Made by a program: the position numbers and the translations under genes. A DNA stretch of 53,443 bases from Enterococcus sp. DIV0660C (GTDB lineage Bacteria; Bacillota; Bacilli; Lactobacillales; Enterococcaceae): positions 1 to 53,443 of the forward strand of contig NZ_JAFLWA010000024.1 in NCBI RefSeq assembly GCF_017316125.1, read 5' to 3'. The notes below the pieces were generated by a model. It worked only from the letters and a program-made list of their open reading frames with translations. It was not told the DNA's origin and did not search any database. This document shows, piece by piece, positions 39,302 through 47,778 of the stretch; the first letter of the stretch is position 1; every line of letters begins with the position of its first letter.

Positions 39302-39775
39302 TTGAGTAGCGTCGTTGAAACAGTCACAGAAATGGTGACCCCGATTTTAGATGAACAAAATTTTGAACTTGTAGAAGTAGAGTTTACAAAAGAAGGCAAA
39401 AACTGGTTTTTACGAGTATTCATTGACAAAGAAGGCGGAATTGACATCGATGAATGTGTCTATGTCAGTGAAAAATTAAGTGAGAAGCTAGATGCTGCAG
39501 ATCCAGATCCGATTCCTCAAGCCTATTTCCTAGAGGTGTCATCTCCTGGAGCAGAACGTCCATTGAAAAAAGAAGCAGATTATGAAAAAGCACTAGGTGA
39601 TTATGTCCATGTGTCTTTATATCAACCTGTTGATGGAGAAAAACAATACGAAGGTTTTCTTCAATCATTTGATGCTGAGCAACTAACGTTAAAAATTCGC
39701 ATAAAAACACGCGAAAAAGAATTAACCATTGAACGTAAAAATATTGCGAAAGCTCGCTTAGCTATTCAATTTTAA
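39302..39775 (+). CDS. rimP: ribosome maturation factor RimP
   Basis: Assembly factor for the 30S subunit, 157 aa. Signature parts are [37 protein letters not shown] and [25 protein letters not shown]. Start is TTG 39302 preceded by AAGGAGGCG. First gene of the nusA operon, in the conserved order rimP-nusA-rnpM-ylxQ-infB-rbfA. Confidence 0.96.
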   Translation: MSSVVETVTEMVTPILDEQNFELVEVEFTKEGKNWFLRVFIDKEGGIDIDECVYVSEKLSEKLDAADPDPIPQAYFLEVSSPGAERPLKKEADYEKALGDYVHVSLYQPVDGEKQYEGFLQSFDAEQLTLKIRIKTREKELTIERKNIAKARLAIQF

Positions 39776-39796
39776 TTACGGAGAGGAATCAAAATA

Positions 39797-40993
39797 ATGA
39801 GTAAAGAAATGTTGAACGCGTTAGATGCTTTAGAAGCTGAAAAAGGTATCTCAAAAGAAATCGTGATCGACGCTTTGGAAGCTGCTTTAGTTTCTGCTTA
39901 TAAACGTCACTATGGACAAGCCCAAAATGTAGAAGTAGAGTTTGATCAGAAAAAAGGAAACATCCATGTTTATGCGGTGAAAGAAGTTACAGAAGAAGTA
40001 ATGGATTCCCAACTAGAAGTGTCGTTAAAAGACGCACTTTTGATTAATCCGGCGTATGAATTAGGAGATACAATCCGTTTTGAAGTTACGCCTAAAGACT
40101 TTGGACGAATTGCTGCGCAAACAGCAAAACAAGTGATTTTGCAACGTGTTCGTGAAGCTGAAAGAACAATTATTTATAACGAATTCAGCGAATACGAAAA
40201 AGACATCATGCAAGGAATCGTTGAGCGTCAGGACAAACGTTATATCTATGTGAACTTAGGTAAGATCGAAGCAGTCTTGTCTAAACAAGACCAAATGCCA
40301 AACGAATTTTATCAACCACATGACCGAATCAAAGTCTACGTTTCACGTGTTGAAAACACATCAAAAGGCCCTCAAGTTTTTGTAAGCCGTAGTCATCCAG
40401 ACTTATTACGTCGCTTATTTGAACAAGAAGTACCTGAAGTTTACGATGGACTAGTTGAAATCGTAAGTATTGCTCGTGAAGCAGGCGACCGTTCAAAAGT
40501 TGCTGTTCGTTCAAACGATGCAAATATTGATGCTGTTGGAACTTGTGTAGGACCTAAAGGCCAACGTGTTCAAGCAATTGTAAACGAACTAAAGGGTGAA
40601 AACATGGATATCGTTGAATGGAACGAAGATCCAGCAATTTTTATTGCGAATGCATTGAACCCAGCTCAAGTAATGGATGTCATTTTTGACGAAACAAATG
40701 CGAAAGCTTGTACAGTGGTTGTACCTGATTATCAATTATCTTTAGCAATTGGTAAACGTGGACAAAATGCTCGCTTAGCTGCAAAATTGACAAATCATAA
40801 AATTGACATCAAATCTGAATCAGATATGGCTGAGTTTTATGAAAAACGAGCAGAAAAAGAAGAAGTTGTAGAAGAAGTAGTTGAAGAACTCCATGATGAA
40901 GCAATCGTTGAATCAGACCTAACAGCTGATGAATACGAAGCAATGGCTTTTGAAGAAACTAAAGCAACTGAGAAAACAGATCAAGAAGCTTAA
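39797..40993 (+). CDS. nusA: transcription termination/antitermination protein NusA
   Basis: Binds RNA polymerase and nascent RNA and modulates pausing and intrinsic termination; 398 aa. The N-terminal polymerase-binding domain runs to about 125. The S1 domain follows (IMQGIVERQDKRYIYVNLGKIEAVL). The two KH domains include VGTCVGPKGQRVQAIV and LSLAIGKRGQNARLAAKL. An acidic tail replaces the C-terminal repeats of proteobacterial NusA, normal for Firmicutes. GGAGAGGA precedes the ATG. Its operon carries a leader terminator. Confidence 0.97.
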   Translation: MSKEMLNALDALEAEKGISKEIVIDALEAALVSAYKRHYGQAQNVEVEFDQKKGNIHVYAVKEVTEEVMDSQLEVSLKDALLINPAYELGDTIRFEVTPKDFGRIAAQTAKQVILQRVREAERTIIYNEFSEYEKDIMQGIVERQDKRYIYVNLGKIEAVLSKQDQMPNEFYQPHDRIKVYVSRVENTSKGPQVFVSRSHPDLLRRLFEQEVPEVYDGLVEIVSIAREAGDRSKVAVRSNDANIDAVGTCVGPKGQRVQAIVNELKGENMDIVEWNEDPAIFIANALNPAQVMDVIFDETNAKACTVVVPDYQLSLAIGKRGQNARLAAKLTNHKIDIKSESDMAEFYEKRAEKEEVVEEVVEELHDEAIVESDLTADEYEAMAFEETKATEKTDQEA

Positions 40994-41012
40994 TTGTAAG
41001 GAGGCAAACGAG

Positions 41013-41306
41013 ATGAAACAAAGGAAAATTCCTTTACGCAAATCTGTGGTTTCGGGTGAAATGAAACCGAAAAAAGAAATGATTCGAGTGACCCGTTCAA
41101 AAGAAGGGGAAGTTTCAATTGATCCTACTGGAAAAATGCCTGGACGAGGCGCGTATGTCTCAATTGAGCCGGAAGAAGTGCAAAAAGCTTGGGATAAGCA
41201 AATCCTCGATCGAGTTCTCGAAGTAAAACTAACAGATGAATTTTATCAAGAACTATTAGATTATGTTACACACCAGAAAGCCCGAAAAGAGCTTTTCGGA
41301 AAATGA
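41013..41306 (+). CDS. rnpM: YlxR family RNA-binding protein (RnpM)
   Basis: 97-aa basic protein of the YlxR/RnpM family, reported to bind RNase P RNA and regulate its activity. It begins MKQRKIPLRKSVVSGEMKPKKEMIRV and has the family loop GRGAYVS. Most relatives have a Cys in RKCVVTG; here it is Ser. ATG 41013 follows AAGGAGG; a longer in-frame reading inside nusA has no site. Its stop overlaps the next start (ATGA). Confidence 0.9.
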   Translation: MKQRKIPLRKSVVSGEMKPKKEMIRVTRSKEGEVSIDPTGKMPGRGAYVSIEPEEVQKAWDKQILDRVLEVKLTDEFYQELLDYVTHQKARKELFGK

Positions 41307-41614
41307 ACACAGTAAACCGGCAAAAAGCCATGAATTTACTAGGACTTGCGATGCGTGCTGGGAAGTTAGTAACCGGTGAAGAGTTAACCATTGCAGATAT
41401 TCGTCGCCAAAAGGCAAAGGTAGTGTTTGTTGCGACCGATGCTAGTGAGAACACAAGAAAAAAGATCAAAGACAAAAGTTCCTATTACAAAGTTCCTTGT
41501 TTTGAACTATTTTCAGAAGCTGAAATTACGCAAATGATTGGAAAACCACGAAAAGTCTTCGGCGTCTTAGATGCAGGGTTTGCGAAAAAAATCAAGGAGC
41601 TAATTGAAGGTTAG
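41303..41614 (+). CDS. ylxQ: L7Ae/L30e-family putative ribosomal protein YlxQ
   Basis: 103-aa kink-turn RNA-binding protein of the L7Ae/L30e family, always placed between ylxR and infB. The pattern KAMNLLGLAMRAGKLVTGEELTIADIRRQKAKVVFVATDASENT is diagnostic. The ATG overlaps rnpM by 4 nt. Its exact RNA target is unknown. Confidence 0.9.
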   Translation: MNTVNRQKAMNLLGLAMRAGKLVTGEELTIADIRRQKAKVVFVATDASENTRKKIKDKSSYYKVPCFELFSEAEITQMIGKPRKVFGVLDAGFAKKIKELIEG

Positions 41615-41626
41615 GAAGGTGATTAC

Positions 41627-43873
41627 ATGGGAAAAAAAAGAGTCTATGAATTAGCAAAAGAGCTCAATCAGTCTAGTAAAGTGATTGTCGAAAAAGCCCA
41701 AAAATTGGGGATCGACGTAAAGAACCATATGGGAACTTTAAATCGCGAAGATGAGAATAAATTGCAGCAAGCTTTCAAAAACCCAGTTGTACAAAAGCCA
41801 AACCAGAAACCAGTCAATCAAAAGCCAAATGATAAAACTCAAGAAAACACAAAAAATGTAACACAACAAAAAAATAAAAATAACCGCAACTATCAAGATC
41901 GCGGTCAAGGGAGCGGTCAAGTGAATCAAGGACAAAACAAATCATCCAACCAAAATAACCAAAACCGTCAAGGCGGAAATCAAAATCGTAACAACAATAA
42001 CAATCGCGGAAAATTCAACAACAATAACCGCAATCGTTTTAACAAAAAAGGAAGAAAAGGGAAACAACAAACTTCAAATAAACCAGCTGTGCCACCACGT
42101 AAATTCCGTGAACTACCAGAAGTTCTAGAGTATACAGATGGCATGAACGTTGCAGATATCGCGAAAAAAATTCACCGTGAACCAGCGGAAATCATCAAAA
42201 AACTCTTTATGTTAGGTGTTATGGTCAATCAAAACCAAGCACTTGATAAAGATACAATCGAGTTATTAGCAACAGATTATGGTATGGAACCACAAGAAAA
42301 AGTACAAGTGGATATTGCCGATTTAGATAAATTCTTTGAACCAGAAGAATTGAATGAAGAAAATCTAGTTTCACGTCCACCAGTTGTCACAATTATGGGA
42401 CACGTTGACCATGGTAAAACAACATTGTTAGATACTTTACGTCATTCACGTGTAACGAATGATGAAGCGGGTGGAATCACTCAACATATCGGTGCTTATC
42501 AAATTGATATCGACGGTAAACCAATCACTTTCTTGGATACACCAGGTCACGCGGCCTTTACAAGTATGCGTGCTCGTGGAGCAAGTATCACAGACATCAC
42601 CATCTTGGTTGTTGCCGCTGATGATGGTGTAATGCCACAAACGGTTGAAGCTATCAACCATGCGAAAGCGGCAAATGTGCCAATTATCGTTGCTGTAAAC
42701 AAAATTGATAAACCAGGTGCAAATCCACAACACGTTATGCAAGAATTAAGTGAATATGAACTTATTCCTGAAGCATGGGGTGGAGATACGATCTTCGTTG
42801 AAATCTCAGCAAAATTTGGTCAAAATATCGAAGAATTATTAGAAATGGTTCTATTAGTTTCTGAAGTAGAAGACTTGAAAGCTGACCCAACGCAACGCGC
42901 AATTGGTACAGTTATCGAAGCACGTTTAGATAAAGGTAAGGGACCAATCTCTACTTTACTTGTTCAACAAGGAACATTACATGTAGGAGACCCAATCGTT
43001 GTCGGAAATACTTATGGACGTGTTCGTGTGATGGTCAACGACTTAGGTCGACGTGAAAAAAATGCGGGTCCAGCAACACCAGTTGAAATCACTGGCTTGA
43101 ACGATGTGCCACAAGCTGGAGATCACTTTGTTGTCTTTGAAGACGAAAAAACGGCTCGTGCAGCTGGTGAAGAACGTGCAAAACGTGCAGTTGTTGAACA
43201 CCGTGCTGCTACAAGTCGCGTAACCTTAGACAACTTGTTTGAAAGCCTTAAAGAAGGCGAATTGAAAGAAGTTAATGTCATTATCAAAGCTGACGTACAA
43301 GGTTCTGCAGAAGCTTTAGCTGCTTCATTGAAGAAAATTGATGTCGAAGGCGTTCGCGTAAAAATCGTGCATGCTGCTGTTGGCGCAATCAATGAAAGTG
43401 ATGTTACTTTGGCTGCTGCAAGTAACGCAATCATCATCGGTTTTAACGTACGTCCTACACCACAAGCGAAGAGTCAAGCTGATTCAGAAGAAGTAGATAT
43501 TCGCTTACACCGAATCATTTATAAAGCAATCGAAGAAATTGAAACAGCGATGAAAGGGATGCTTGATCCTGAATTTGAAGAAAAAATCACTGGTCAAATG
43601 ATCATTCGTGAAACCTTCAAAGTTTCAAAAGTTGGAACGATTGCTGGTGCGTATGTGACTGAAGGATTCATCCGCAGAGATAGTGGCGTTCGTGTCATTC
43701 GTGACGGAATCGTTATCTACGAAGGTCAATTAGCTAGCTTGAAACGTTTTAAAGATGACGTTAAAGAAGTTAAAATGGGATTTGAATGTGGCGCAATGAT
43801 CGAAAAATTCAATGACATCAAAGTTGATGACATCATTGAAGGATTCATCATGGAAGAAGTTAAAAACGACTAA
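41627..43873 (+). CDS. infB: translation initiation factor IF-2
   Basis: GTPase that brings initiator tRNA to the ribosome, 748 aa. The N-terminal helix domain ([26 protein letters not shown]) is followed by a low-complexity Asn/Gln/Lys/Arg/Gly linker (about 45-150), then a second IF2-N domain. The GTPase domain has G1 GHVDHGKTT (about 258), G3 DTPGH and G4 NKID. Domains II-IV include the C-terminal fMet-tRNA-binding domain. The unusual Asn/Gln-rich composition of the linker reflects the genus rather than a defect. GGAAGGTG precedes the ATG. Confidence 0.97.
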   Translation: MGKKRVYELAKELNQSSKVIVEKAQKLGIDVKNHMGTLNREDENKLQQAFKNPVVQKPNQKPVNQKPNDKTQENTKNVTQQKNKNNRNYQDRGQGSGQVNQGQNKSSNQNNQNRQGGNQNRNNNNNRGKFNNNNRNRFNKKGRKGKQQTSNKPAVPPRKFRELPEVLEYTDGMNVADIAKKIHREPAEIIKKLFMLGVMVNQNQALDKDTIELLATDYGMEPQEKVQVDIADLDKFFEPEELNEENLVSRPPVVTIMGHVDHGKTTLLDTLRHSRVTNDEAGGITQHIGAYQIDIDGKPITFLDTPGHAAFTSMRARGASITDITILVVAADDGVMPQTVEAINHAKAANVPIIVAVNKIDKPGANPQHVMQELSEYELIPEAWGGDTIFVEISAKFGQNIEELLEMVLLVSEVEDLKADPTQRAIGTVIEARLDKGKGPISTLLVQQGTLHVGDPIVVGNTYGRVRVMVNDLGRREKNAGPATPVEITGLNDVPQAGDHFVVFEDEKTARAAGEERAKRAVVEHRAATSRVTLDNLFESLKEGELKEVNVIIKADVQGSAEALAASLKKIDVEGVRVKIVHAAVGAINESDVTLAAASNAIIIGFNVRPTPQAKSQADSEEVDIRLHRIIYKAIEEIETAMKGMLDPEFEEKITGQMIIRETFKVSKVGTIAGAYVTEGFIRRDSGVRVIRDGIVIYEGQLASLKRFKDDVKEVKMGFECGAMIEKFNDIKVDDIIEGFIMEEVKND

Positions 43874-43897
43874 TAAAAATAAAGGAGGCCGCTCATT

Positions 43898-44245
43898 ATG
43901 GCTAACTATCGTGACCGTCGAGTCGGTCAAGAAATTTTAAAAGAAGTCAATGATATTTTACGTAAAAAAGTTCGTGATCCTCGAGTTGAAAACGTGACGA
44001 TCACTGATGTACATGTAACAGGTGATTTACAACAAGCAACCATCTATTACAGCATCTTATCTGATCTTGCTTCAGATAAGAAAAAAGCACAAGAAGGCTT
44101 GAGTAAGGCAAGTGGTTTAATCCGTCGTGAATTAGGTCATAACTTAAGTATTTACAAGACACCTGAGCTAATCTTTGAATTAGATGAGTCTGTTGGTTAT
44201 GGTAACCACATCGATGAGCTGTTGCGTAATTTGAATAAGGACTAA
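43898..44245 (+). CDS. rbfA: ribosome-binding factor A
   Basis: 30S maturation factor, 115 aa, KH-like fold. It has [23 protein letters not shown] and [13 protein letters not shown], typical of RbfA. AGGAGG precedes the ATG and it follows infB by 24 bp. In relatives truB and ribF come next; here a terminator, a CRISPR array and a lipoprotein gene intervene. Confidence 0.96.
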   Translation: MANYRDRRVGQEILKEVNDILRKKVRDPRVENVTITDVHVTGDLQQATIYYSILSDLASDKKKAQEGLSKASGLIRRELGHNLSIYKTPELIFELDESVGYGNHIDELLRNLNKD

Positions 44246-44246
44246 C

Positions 44247-44291
44247 AAAAAAAGCATCCATTCCTATCAAGGAAAATATGGATGCTTTTTT
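44247..44291 (+). terminator. terminator of the nusA-rbfA operon
   Basis: AAAAAAAGCATCCAT / ATGGATGCTTTTTT with a T run. Confidence 0.88.
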
Positions 44292-44328
44292 GCTTGAATA
44301 AAAAAATAAAAATTTATTGACAAAATTA

Positions 44329-44466
44329 TTGGACAAGGAGTTCCTATGTTATAATAAACAAAAATACGCTCTTTGAAATAAAAATATTCAAATTATGAGC
44401 ATTCAAACTGAAGTTTTGCTATGAACGAATAGTGCGATTACGGAACCTCAAAAAATTTTATCCGAG
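44329..44466 (+). promoter_or_regulatory. CRISPR leader with probable pre-crRNA promoter
   Basis: AT-rich leader directly 5' of the first repeat. It includes an extended -10 (TGTTATAAT, TATAAT at 44350-44355) with TTGGAC 15 bp upstream. The segment AACTGAAGTTTTGCTATGAA…AATAGTGCGATTACG (44406-44442) closely resembles the leader of type II-A arrays of Streptococcus pyogenes, and the leader ends TCCGAG at the repeat junction, similar to the leader-anchoring ends of that type. This fixes the array's orientation. Confidence 0.75.
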
Positions 44467-44635
44467 GTTTTAGAGCTATGTTGTTTTGAATGCCTCCAAA
44501 ACTCCCGGGCCGTAAAGTTTAGTGATTAGTTGAGTTTTAGAGCTATGCTGTTTTGAATGCCTCCAAAACAAATGTGAACATTCTTGATTTCATCTTCGTG
44601 TTTTAGAGCTATGCTGTTTTGAATGTAAAGCTACC
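44467..44635 (+). CRISPR. orphan type II-A CRISPR array, 3 repeats and 2 spacers
   Basis: 36-nt repeats at 44467-44502, 44534-44569 and 44600-44635. All start GTTTTAGAGCTATG, the type II-A form closest to S. pyogenes and unlike E. faecalis in the middle, and end GCCTCCAAAAC. Spacers are 31 nt (44503-44533) and 30 nt (44570-44599). Repeat 1 has T instead of C at position 15. The last repeat matches for 26 nt and then degenerates, as terminal repeats usually do. No cas gene and no tracrRNA are in the window, so Cas9 and tracrRNA would have to act from another locus. Confidence 0.93.
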
Positions 44636-44677
44636 GAGTTTTGATCATTATCCAAATAATTTAAGACAACTTAACCA

Positions 44678-44710
44678 AAACATTACTCATGTATCGAGTA
44701 ATGTTTTTTT
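44678..44710 (+). terminator. terminator downstream of the CRISPR array
   Basis: AAACATTACTC / GAGTAATGTTT with a 7-nt loop and T run. It would define a pre-crRNA of about 350 nt. The extended -10 of the lipoprotein gene (TGTTATAAT, TATAAT at 44713-44718) overlaps its end. Confidence 0.85.
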
Positions 44711-44805
44711 GTTATAATGAGTTGAATGGGACAAAAAGTTCCCAGAAATTTTTATATTTTTTGAATGGGTTTCTTTTTAAAAAAAGAAAAAAGGATGTGG
44801 GGATA

Positions 44806-45324
44806 ATGAAAAGAGTAATTGGGTTAAGTATGGTTGGTTTGACTTTGTTTCTTGCTTCATGCGGGAAAACGGAGCAAACTACTTCAAATGAAACTTCACA
44901 GTCAATGATTCAAACGAGTGAAACGACAGCAATGACTACTTCTGAAGTGACAACAAGCGATTCAAAAACGGCAACAAGTATCAAAGAAACGAACACAACC
45001 GTAACGACAACACAAGCAAGTTCAACAGATCAAAACACAAATACCTCAGCAGCAACAGTTACAGATTCATCAACAAATGTAACGAATGAACCTACATTTA
45101 CACCAGAACAAAAGCAAGCGTTAGATGCTATTTATGCAAAGTATCCTGAGTATAAGGATTCAGATATTGCTTTTATCTTTTGGCAAATGATTGATGATGA
45201 TTATCTTTTCAAAGCTTATAGTCTTTCTATGATTGAACAAGGCGGTTCAGGTACATTGACCTTTTTCCGAGTATCACCGACAGGAGAAGTGCAAGAAACA
45301 GATCCTAGTGGAAACCCGTATTAA
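44806..45324 (+). CDS. Ser/Thr-rich lipoprotein of unknown function
   Basis: 172-aa surface lipoprotein. Signal peptide with lipobox FLASC (Cys19), then a Thr/Ser-rich, mostly uncharged tether of about 85 residues. A compact C-terminal domain of about 75 residues follows (FTPEQKQALDAIYAKYPEY…IAFIFWQMIDDDYLFKAYSLS…TLTFFRVSPTGEV). I do not recognise the domain; length and layout recall DUF4767-like lipoproteins of Lactobacillales. ATG 44806 follows a GGGG-type site; a long leader separates it from its promoter at 44713. It lies between the CRISPR array and truB and ends at a strong terminator. Confidence 0.82.
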   Translation: MKRVIGLSMVGLTLFLASCGKTEQTTSNETSQSMIQTSETTAMTTSEVTTSDSKTATSIKETNTTVTTTQASSTDQNTNTSAATVTDSSTNVTNEPTFTPEQKQALDAIYAKYPEYKDSDIAFIFWQMIDDDYLFKAYSLSMIEQGGSGTLTFFRVSPTGEVQETDPSGNPY

Positions 45325-45344
45325 GAAAATAATTTGAGAAAATT

Positions 45345-45388
45345 AAAAACGGCAAGTCTCATTAGTTGAGAGACTTGCCGTTTTTTTT
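45345..45388. terminator. bidirectional terminator after the lipoprotein gene
   Basis: AAAAACGGCAAGTCTC / GAGACTTGCCGTTTTTTTT, perfect stem with a 9-nt loop. Confidence 0.9.
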
Positions 45389-45431
45389 GCACGAAGATCA
45401 AAACTCTTCGTTTGTCTTGGGGAAGACATAT

Positions 45432-45491
45432 TTAATTGCCTGAAAGCCACCCATATAACCAATCAAAGGGTGCAAAGAAAATATTTTCCAT
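45432..45491 (-). CDS. possible 19-residue hydrophobic peptide
   Basis: Minus-strand reading MENIFFAPFDWLYGWLSGN with an excellent ribosome-binding site (AAGGAGG, 6 nt before the ATG) in a 340-bp region with no other gene. It is hydrophobic with three Trp and an acidic start, like small membrane peptides. An overlapping frame downstream reads MGGFQAIKYVFPKTNEEF (stop at 45398), so the true product could be longer through a shift or a sequencing slip. No family recognised. Confidence 0.35.
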   Translation of the reverse strand: MENIFFAPFDWLYGWLSGN

Positions 45492-45625
45492 CTGATCCCT
45501 CCTTTTGTATAAAAAAAGAATAACACGGATTCTATTTACACCCCGATGAATTTTGTTACGTTTGTGTATCCTAGATGTAAAAATCGTTGGAGTTGGAATC
45601 AAAAATGTAGTATTCATTCTTGCTG

Positions 45626-45634
45626 TGTTATAAT
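45626..45634 (+). promoter_or_regulatory. extended -10 promoter of truB
   Basis: TGTTATAAT (TATAAT at 45629-45634), 36 bp before the truB start; no clear -35. Confidence 0.6.
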
Positions 45635-45669
45635 AAATCAGTTGAATCAAAAAGAAATGGAGAGCAGAA

Positions 45670-46593
45670 ATGGAAGGGCTATTACCGTTATGGAAAGAAC
45701 GTGGGATGACAAGTCATGACTGCGTATTTAAATTAAGGAAAATATTACATACCAAAAAAATCGGGCACGGTGGAACGCTAGACCCAGATGTAGATGGTGT
45801 GTTACCAATCTGTATTGGAAAAGCAACAAAAGTGATTGAATATTTAACTGATTCTGGAAAAACCTACCAAGGCGAAATTACGTTGGGATTCAGTACGACA
45901 ACGGAAGACAAGTCTGGTGAAGTGGTTGAAGAACAAGCAGTAACAGAACGTATCTCAGAAGAAAAAATCGATCAAATCATGGCTTCTTTTATTGGGGAGA
46001 TCACGCAAATTCCGCCAATGTATTCGGCGGTGAAGGTCAATGGCAAACGACTTTACGAATACGCACGTAATAATGAAATAGTTGAACGTCCAAGTAGAAA
46101 AGCTCAAATTTATCGTTTTGAACGCACGAGTGAATTAAACTGGGATCAAGAAAACGGGTTGTTATCATGGCATTTTGAAGTTGAGTGTGGTAAAGGAACC
46201 TATGTGCGAACACTTGCTGTTGATACAGGGAAAAAACTAGGTTTTCCTGCTCATATGTCAGATTTGACAAGGACAGCAAGTGCAGGAATGAATCAAAAAC
46301 AAGCAATCACTTTGGCACAGGTAGCTGAATATATGGCAAACGGAACTATTTCTGAGTATCTATTACCGATCGAGGCAGGGGTTACGAAGTTTCCACGAGT
46401 AGATATCAGTGAAGCTGTTTGGCAAAAAGTTAAGAATGGTATGCGTTTGGATTACAAAGTCTTTGGCTTATCAACGATGCCAGACCAAGAAATTGCTTTG
46501 TTTTATCAAGATAAAGTTGTTAGTATCTATCAACCTAATCCAAAGGAAAAAGATAAATTAAAACCAAGTAAAGTGTTAAGAAATGAGGTATAA
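45670..46593 (+). CDS. truB: tRNA pseudouridine(55) synthase
   Basis: Makes pseudouridine at position 55 of the T loop of all tRNAs; 307 aa. Begins MEGLLPLWKERGMTSHD, with catalytic Asp38 in GHGGTLDPDVDGVLPI and the family segments YQGEITLG, QIPPMYSAVKVNGKRLYEYAR and CGKGTYVRTLAVD. GGAGAGC precedes the ATG. It has its own promoter because the array and lipoprotein gene separate it from rbfA. ribF starts 4 nt after its stop. Confidence 0.96.
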   Translation: MEGLLPLWKERGMTSHDCVFKLRKILHTKKIGHGGTLDPDVDGVLPICIGKATKVIEYLTDSGKTYQGEITLGFSTTTEDKSGEVVEEQAVTERISEEKIDQIMASFIGEITQIPPMYSAVKVNGKRLYEYARNNEIVERPSRKAQIYRFERTSELNWDQENGLLSWHFEVECGKGTYVRTLAVDTGKKLGFPAHMSDLTRTASAGMNQKQAITLAQVAEYMANGTISEYLLPIEAGVTKFPRVDISEAVWQKVKNGMRLDYKVFGLSTMPDQEIALFYQDKVVSIYQPNPKEKDKLKPSKVLRNEV

Positions 46594-46596
46594 CTG

Positions 46597-47535
46597 ATGG
46601 AAATTATCAAGATTCGTCATCCTTATCAAAAAAATCAAATTCCAGCAGAGGAAGTAGTGCTTGTCTTAGGATTTTTTGACGGGGTACATTTAGGCCATCA
46701 AAAAGTAGTTGAAACTGGTCGAAAAATCGCTGACCAAGAAGGTTTGAAATTAGCTTTGATGACGTTCAATCAACATCCTTCAATTGTGTTTAAAAAAATC
46801 GATCCAGCAAGTGTTAAGTATTTAACTACCTTAGAACAAAAAGAAGAGAAAATGGCTGCACTGGGTGTGGATTTTCTATATGAGATCGACTTTACTTCTG
46901 CTTTTGCACATTTGGCACCTCAAGAGTTTGTTGATCAATACATTGTTGGTTTACATGCTAAGTATGCTGTTTCTGGGTTTGATTATACGTATGGACCAAA
47001 AGATATTGCGGATGTGGAACATCTTCCTGAATATGCAAAAAATCGTTTTGAAGTTGTGACGGTCCAAAAAGAAATTGAAGCTGGTGAAAAAATCAGTTCT
47101 ACACGTATTCGTCAATTGTTGGACGCAGGTGATGTGACAGAAGTAACCAAACTTTTAGGTAGTGTCTACGAAATTGAAGGTGTCGTGGTTCATGGTGATG
47201 CTCGCGGGCGTTTGTTAGGTTTTCCAACGGCAAATGTAAAAGTCAAAGGAACTGTTCATTTACCTAGAGAAGGTGTCTACGTTTCTGAAATCAAGGTTGG
47301 TGAAAACTGGTATCCAGCGATGGGTTCAATTGGTCATAATGATACATTTGGTGAGGGGCGAGAGCTAACTGTTGAATTATTTATTTTAGACTTTAGTCAA
47401 GATATTTATGGCGAGCATGTAGCCGTTCGCTGGAATAAATTTTTGCGAGATCAAGTAAAGTTTACGAATGTAGATGATTTGATTACGCAATTGAAAAAAG
47501 ATGAAGCTGATACAGCTGCTTATTTTAAAAAATAA
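46597..47535 (+). CDS. ribF: bifunctional riboflavin kinase/FAD synthetase
   Basis: Phosphorylates riboflavin to FMN and adenylates FMN to FAD; 312 aa. The N-terminal adenylyltransferase half has LGFFDGVHLGHQKVV (the GxHxGH-type motif) and ISSTRIRQLLDAGDV. The C-terminal kinase half has GRLLGFPTANV and GVYVSEIKVG. GAGG precedes the ATG and it is coupled with truB. Its stop is followed by a region resembling a decayed intergenic repeat. Confidence 0.96.
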   Translation: MEIIKIRHPYQKNQIPAEEVVLVLGFFDGVHLGHQKVVETGRKIADQEGLKLALMTFNQHPSIVFKKIDPASVKYLTTLEQKEEKMAALGVDFLYEIDFTSAFAHLAPQEFVDQYIVGLHAKYAVSGFDYTYGPKDIADVEHLPEYAKNRFEVVTVQKEIEAGEKISSTRIRQLLDAGDVTEVTKLLGSVYEIEGVVVHGDARGRLLGFPTANVKVKGTVHLPREGVYVSEIKVGENWYPAMGSIGHNDTFGEGRELTVELFILDFSQDIYGEHVAVRWNKFLRDQVKFTNVDDLITQLKKDEADTAAYFKK

Positions 47536-47547
47536 AGAGGAGTCAAT

Positions 47548-47645
47548 AGAGGCTGTGATAGAAGTAATCGGCTTATTTAATAAATTACTTCAAGAACATC
47601 GTTTATTCAGAAATAAGGAGTGTGGCAAAAAATTATGTCACACTC
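47548..47645 (+). repeat. probable degenerate copy D of the intergenic repeat, ending in a hairpin
   Basis: AGAGGCTGTGATAGAAGTAATCGGC-type start (47548 onward) resembles the arms of copies A and B loosely. The right end forms GAGTGTGGCA (47618-47627) / TGTCACACTC (47636-47645) and may terminate the truB-ribF transcript. The alignment is weak. Confidence 0.35.
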
Positions 47646-47703
47646 TCTTAATTTCTCAAGATTTCGTTGACTGCAACAGGAAAAAACTTGAAAGTCCTTC
47701 CCT

Positions 47704-47732
47704 TTGCTTCTTTTTCAAAATCCTAGTATAAT
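47704..47732 (+). promoter_or_regulatory. promoter of the dihydrouridine synthase gene
   Basis: TTGCTT (47704-47709), 17-bp spacer, TATAAT (47727-47732), 47 bp before the start. Confidence 0.75.
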
Positions 47733-47778
47733 AAGCATGTTTTTTTGAATTGGAATGAAGAGAGAACGGAGATAAATA

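Noticed and set aside
44385-44430. Possible tracrRNA anti-repeat in the CRISPR leader (GCATTCAAAC then TTTTGCTATG resemble parts of the repeat complement).
   Set aside because: Only 9-10 contiguous bases match, the spacing is wrong, and the segment matches better the conserved type II-A leader block (CTGAAG…AATAGTGCGATTACG). No tracrRNA-like tail or terminator follows.
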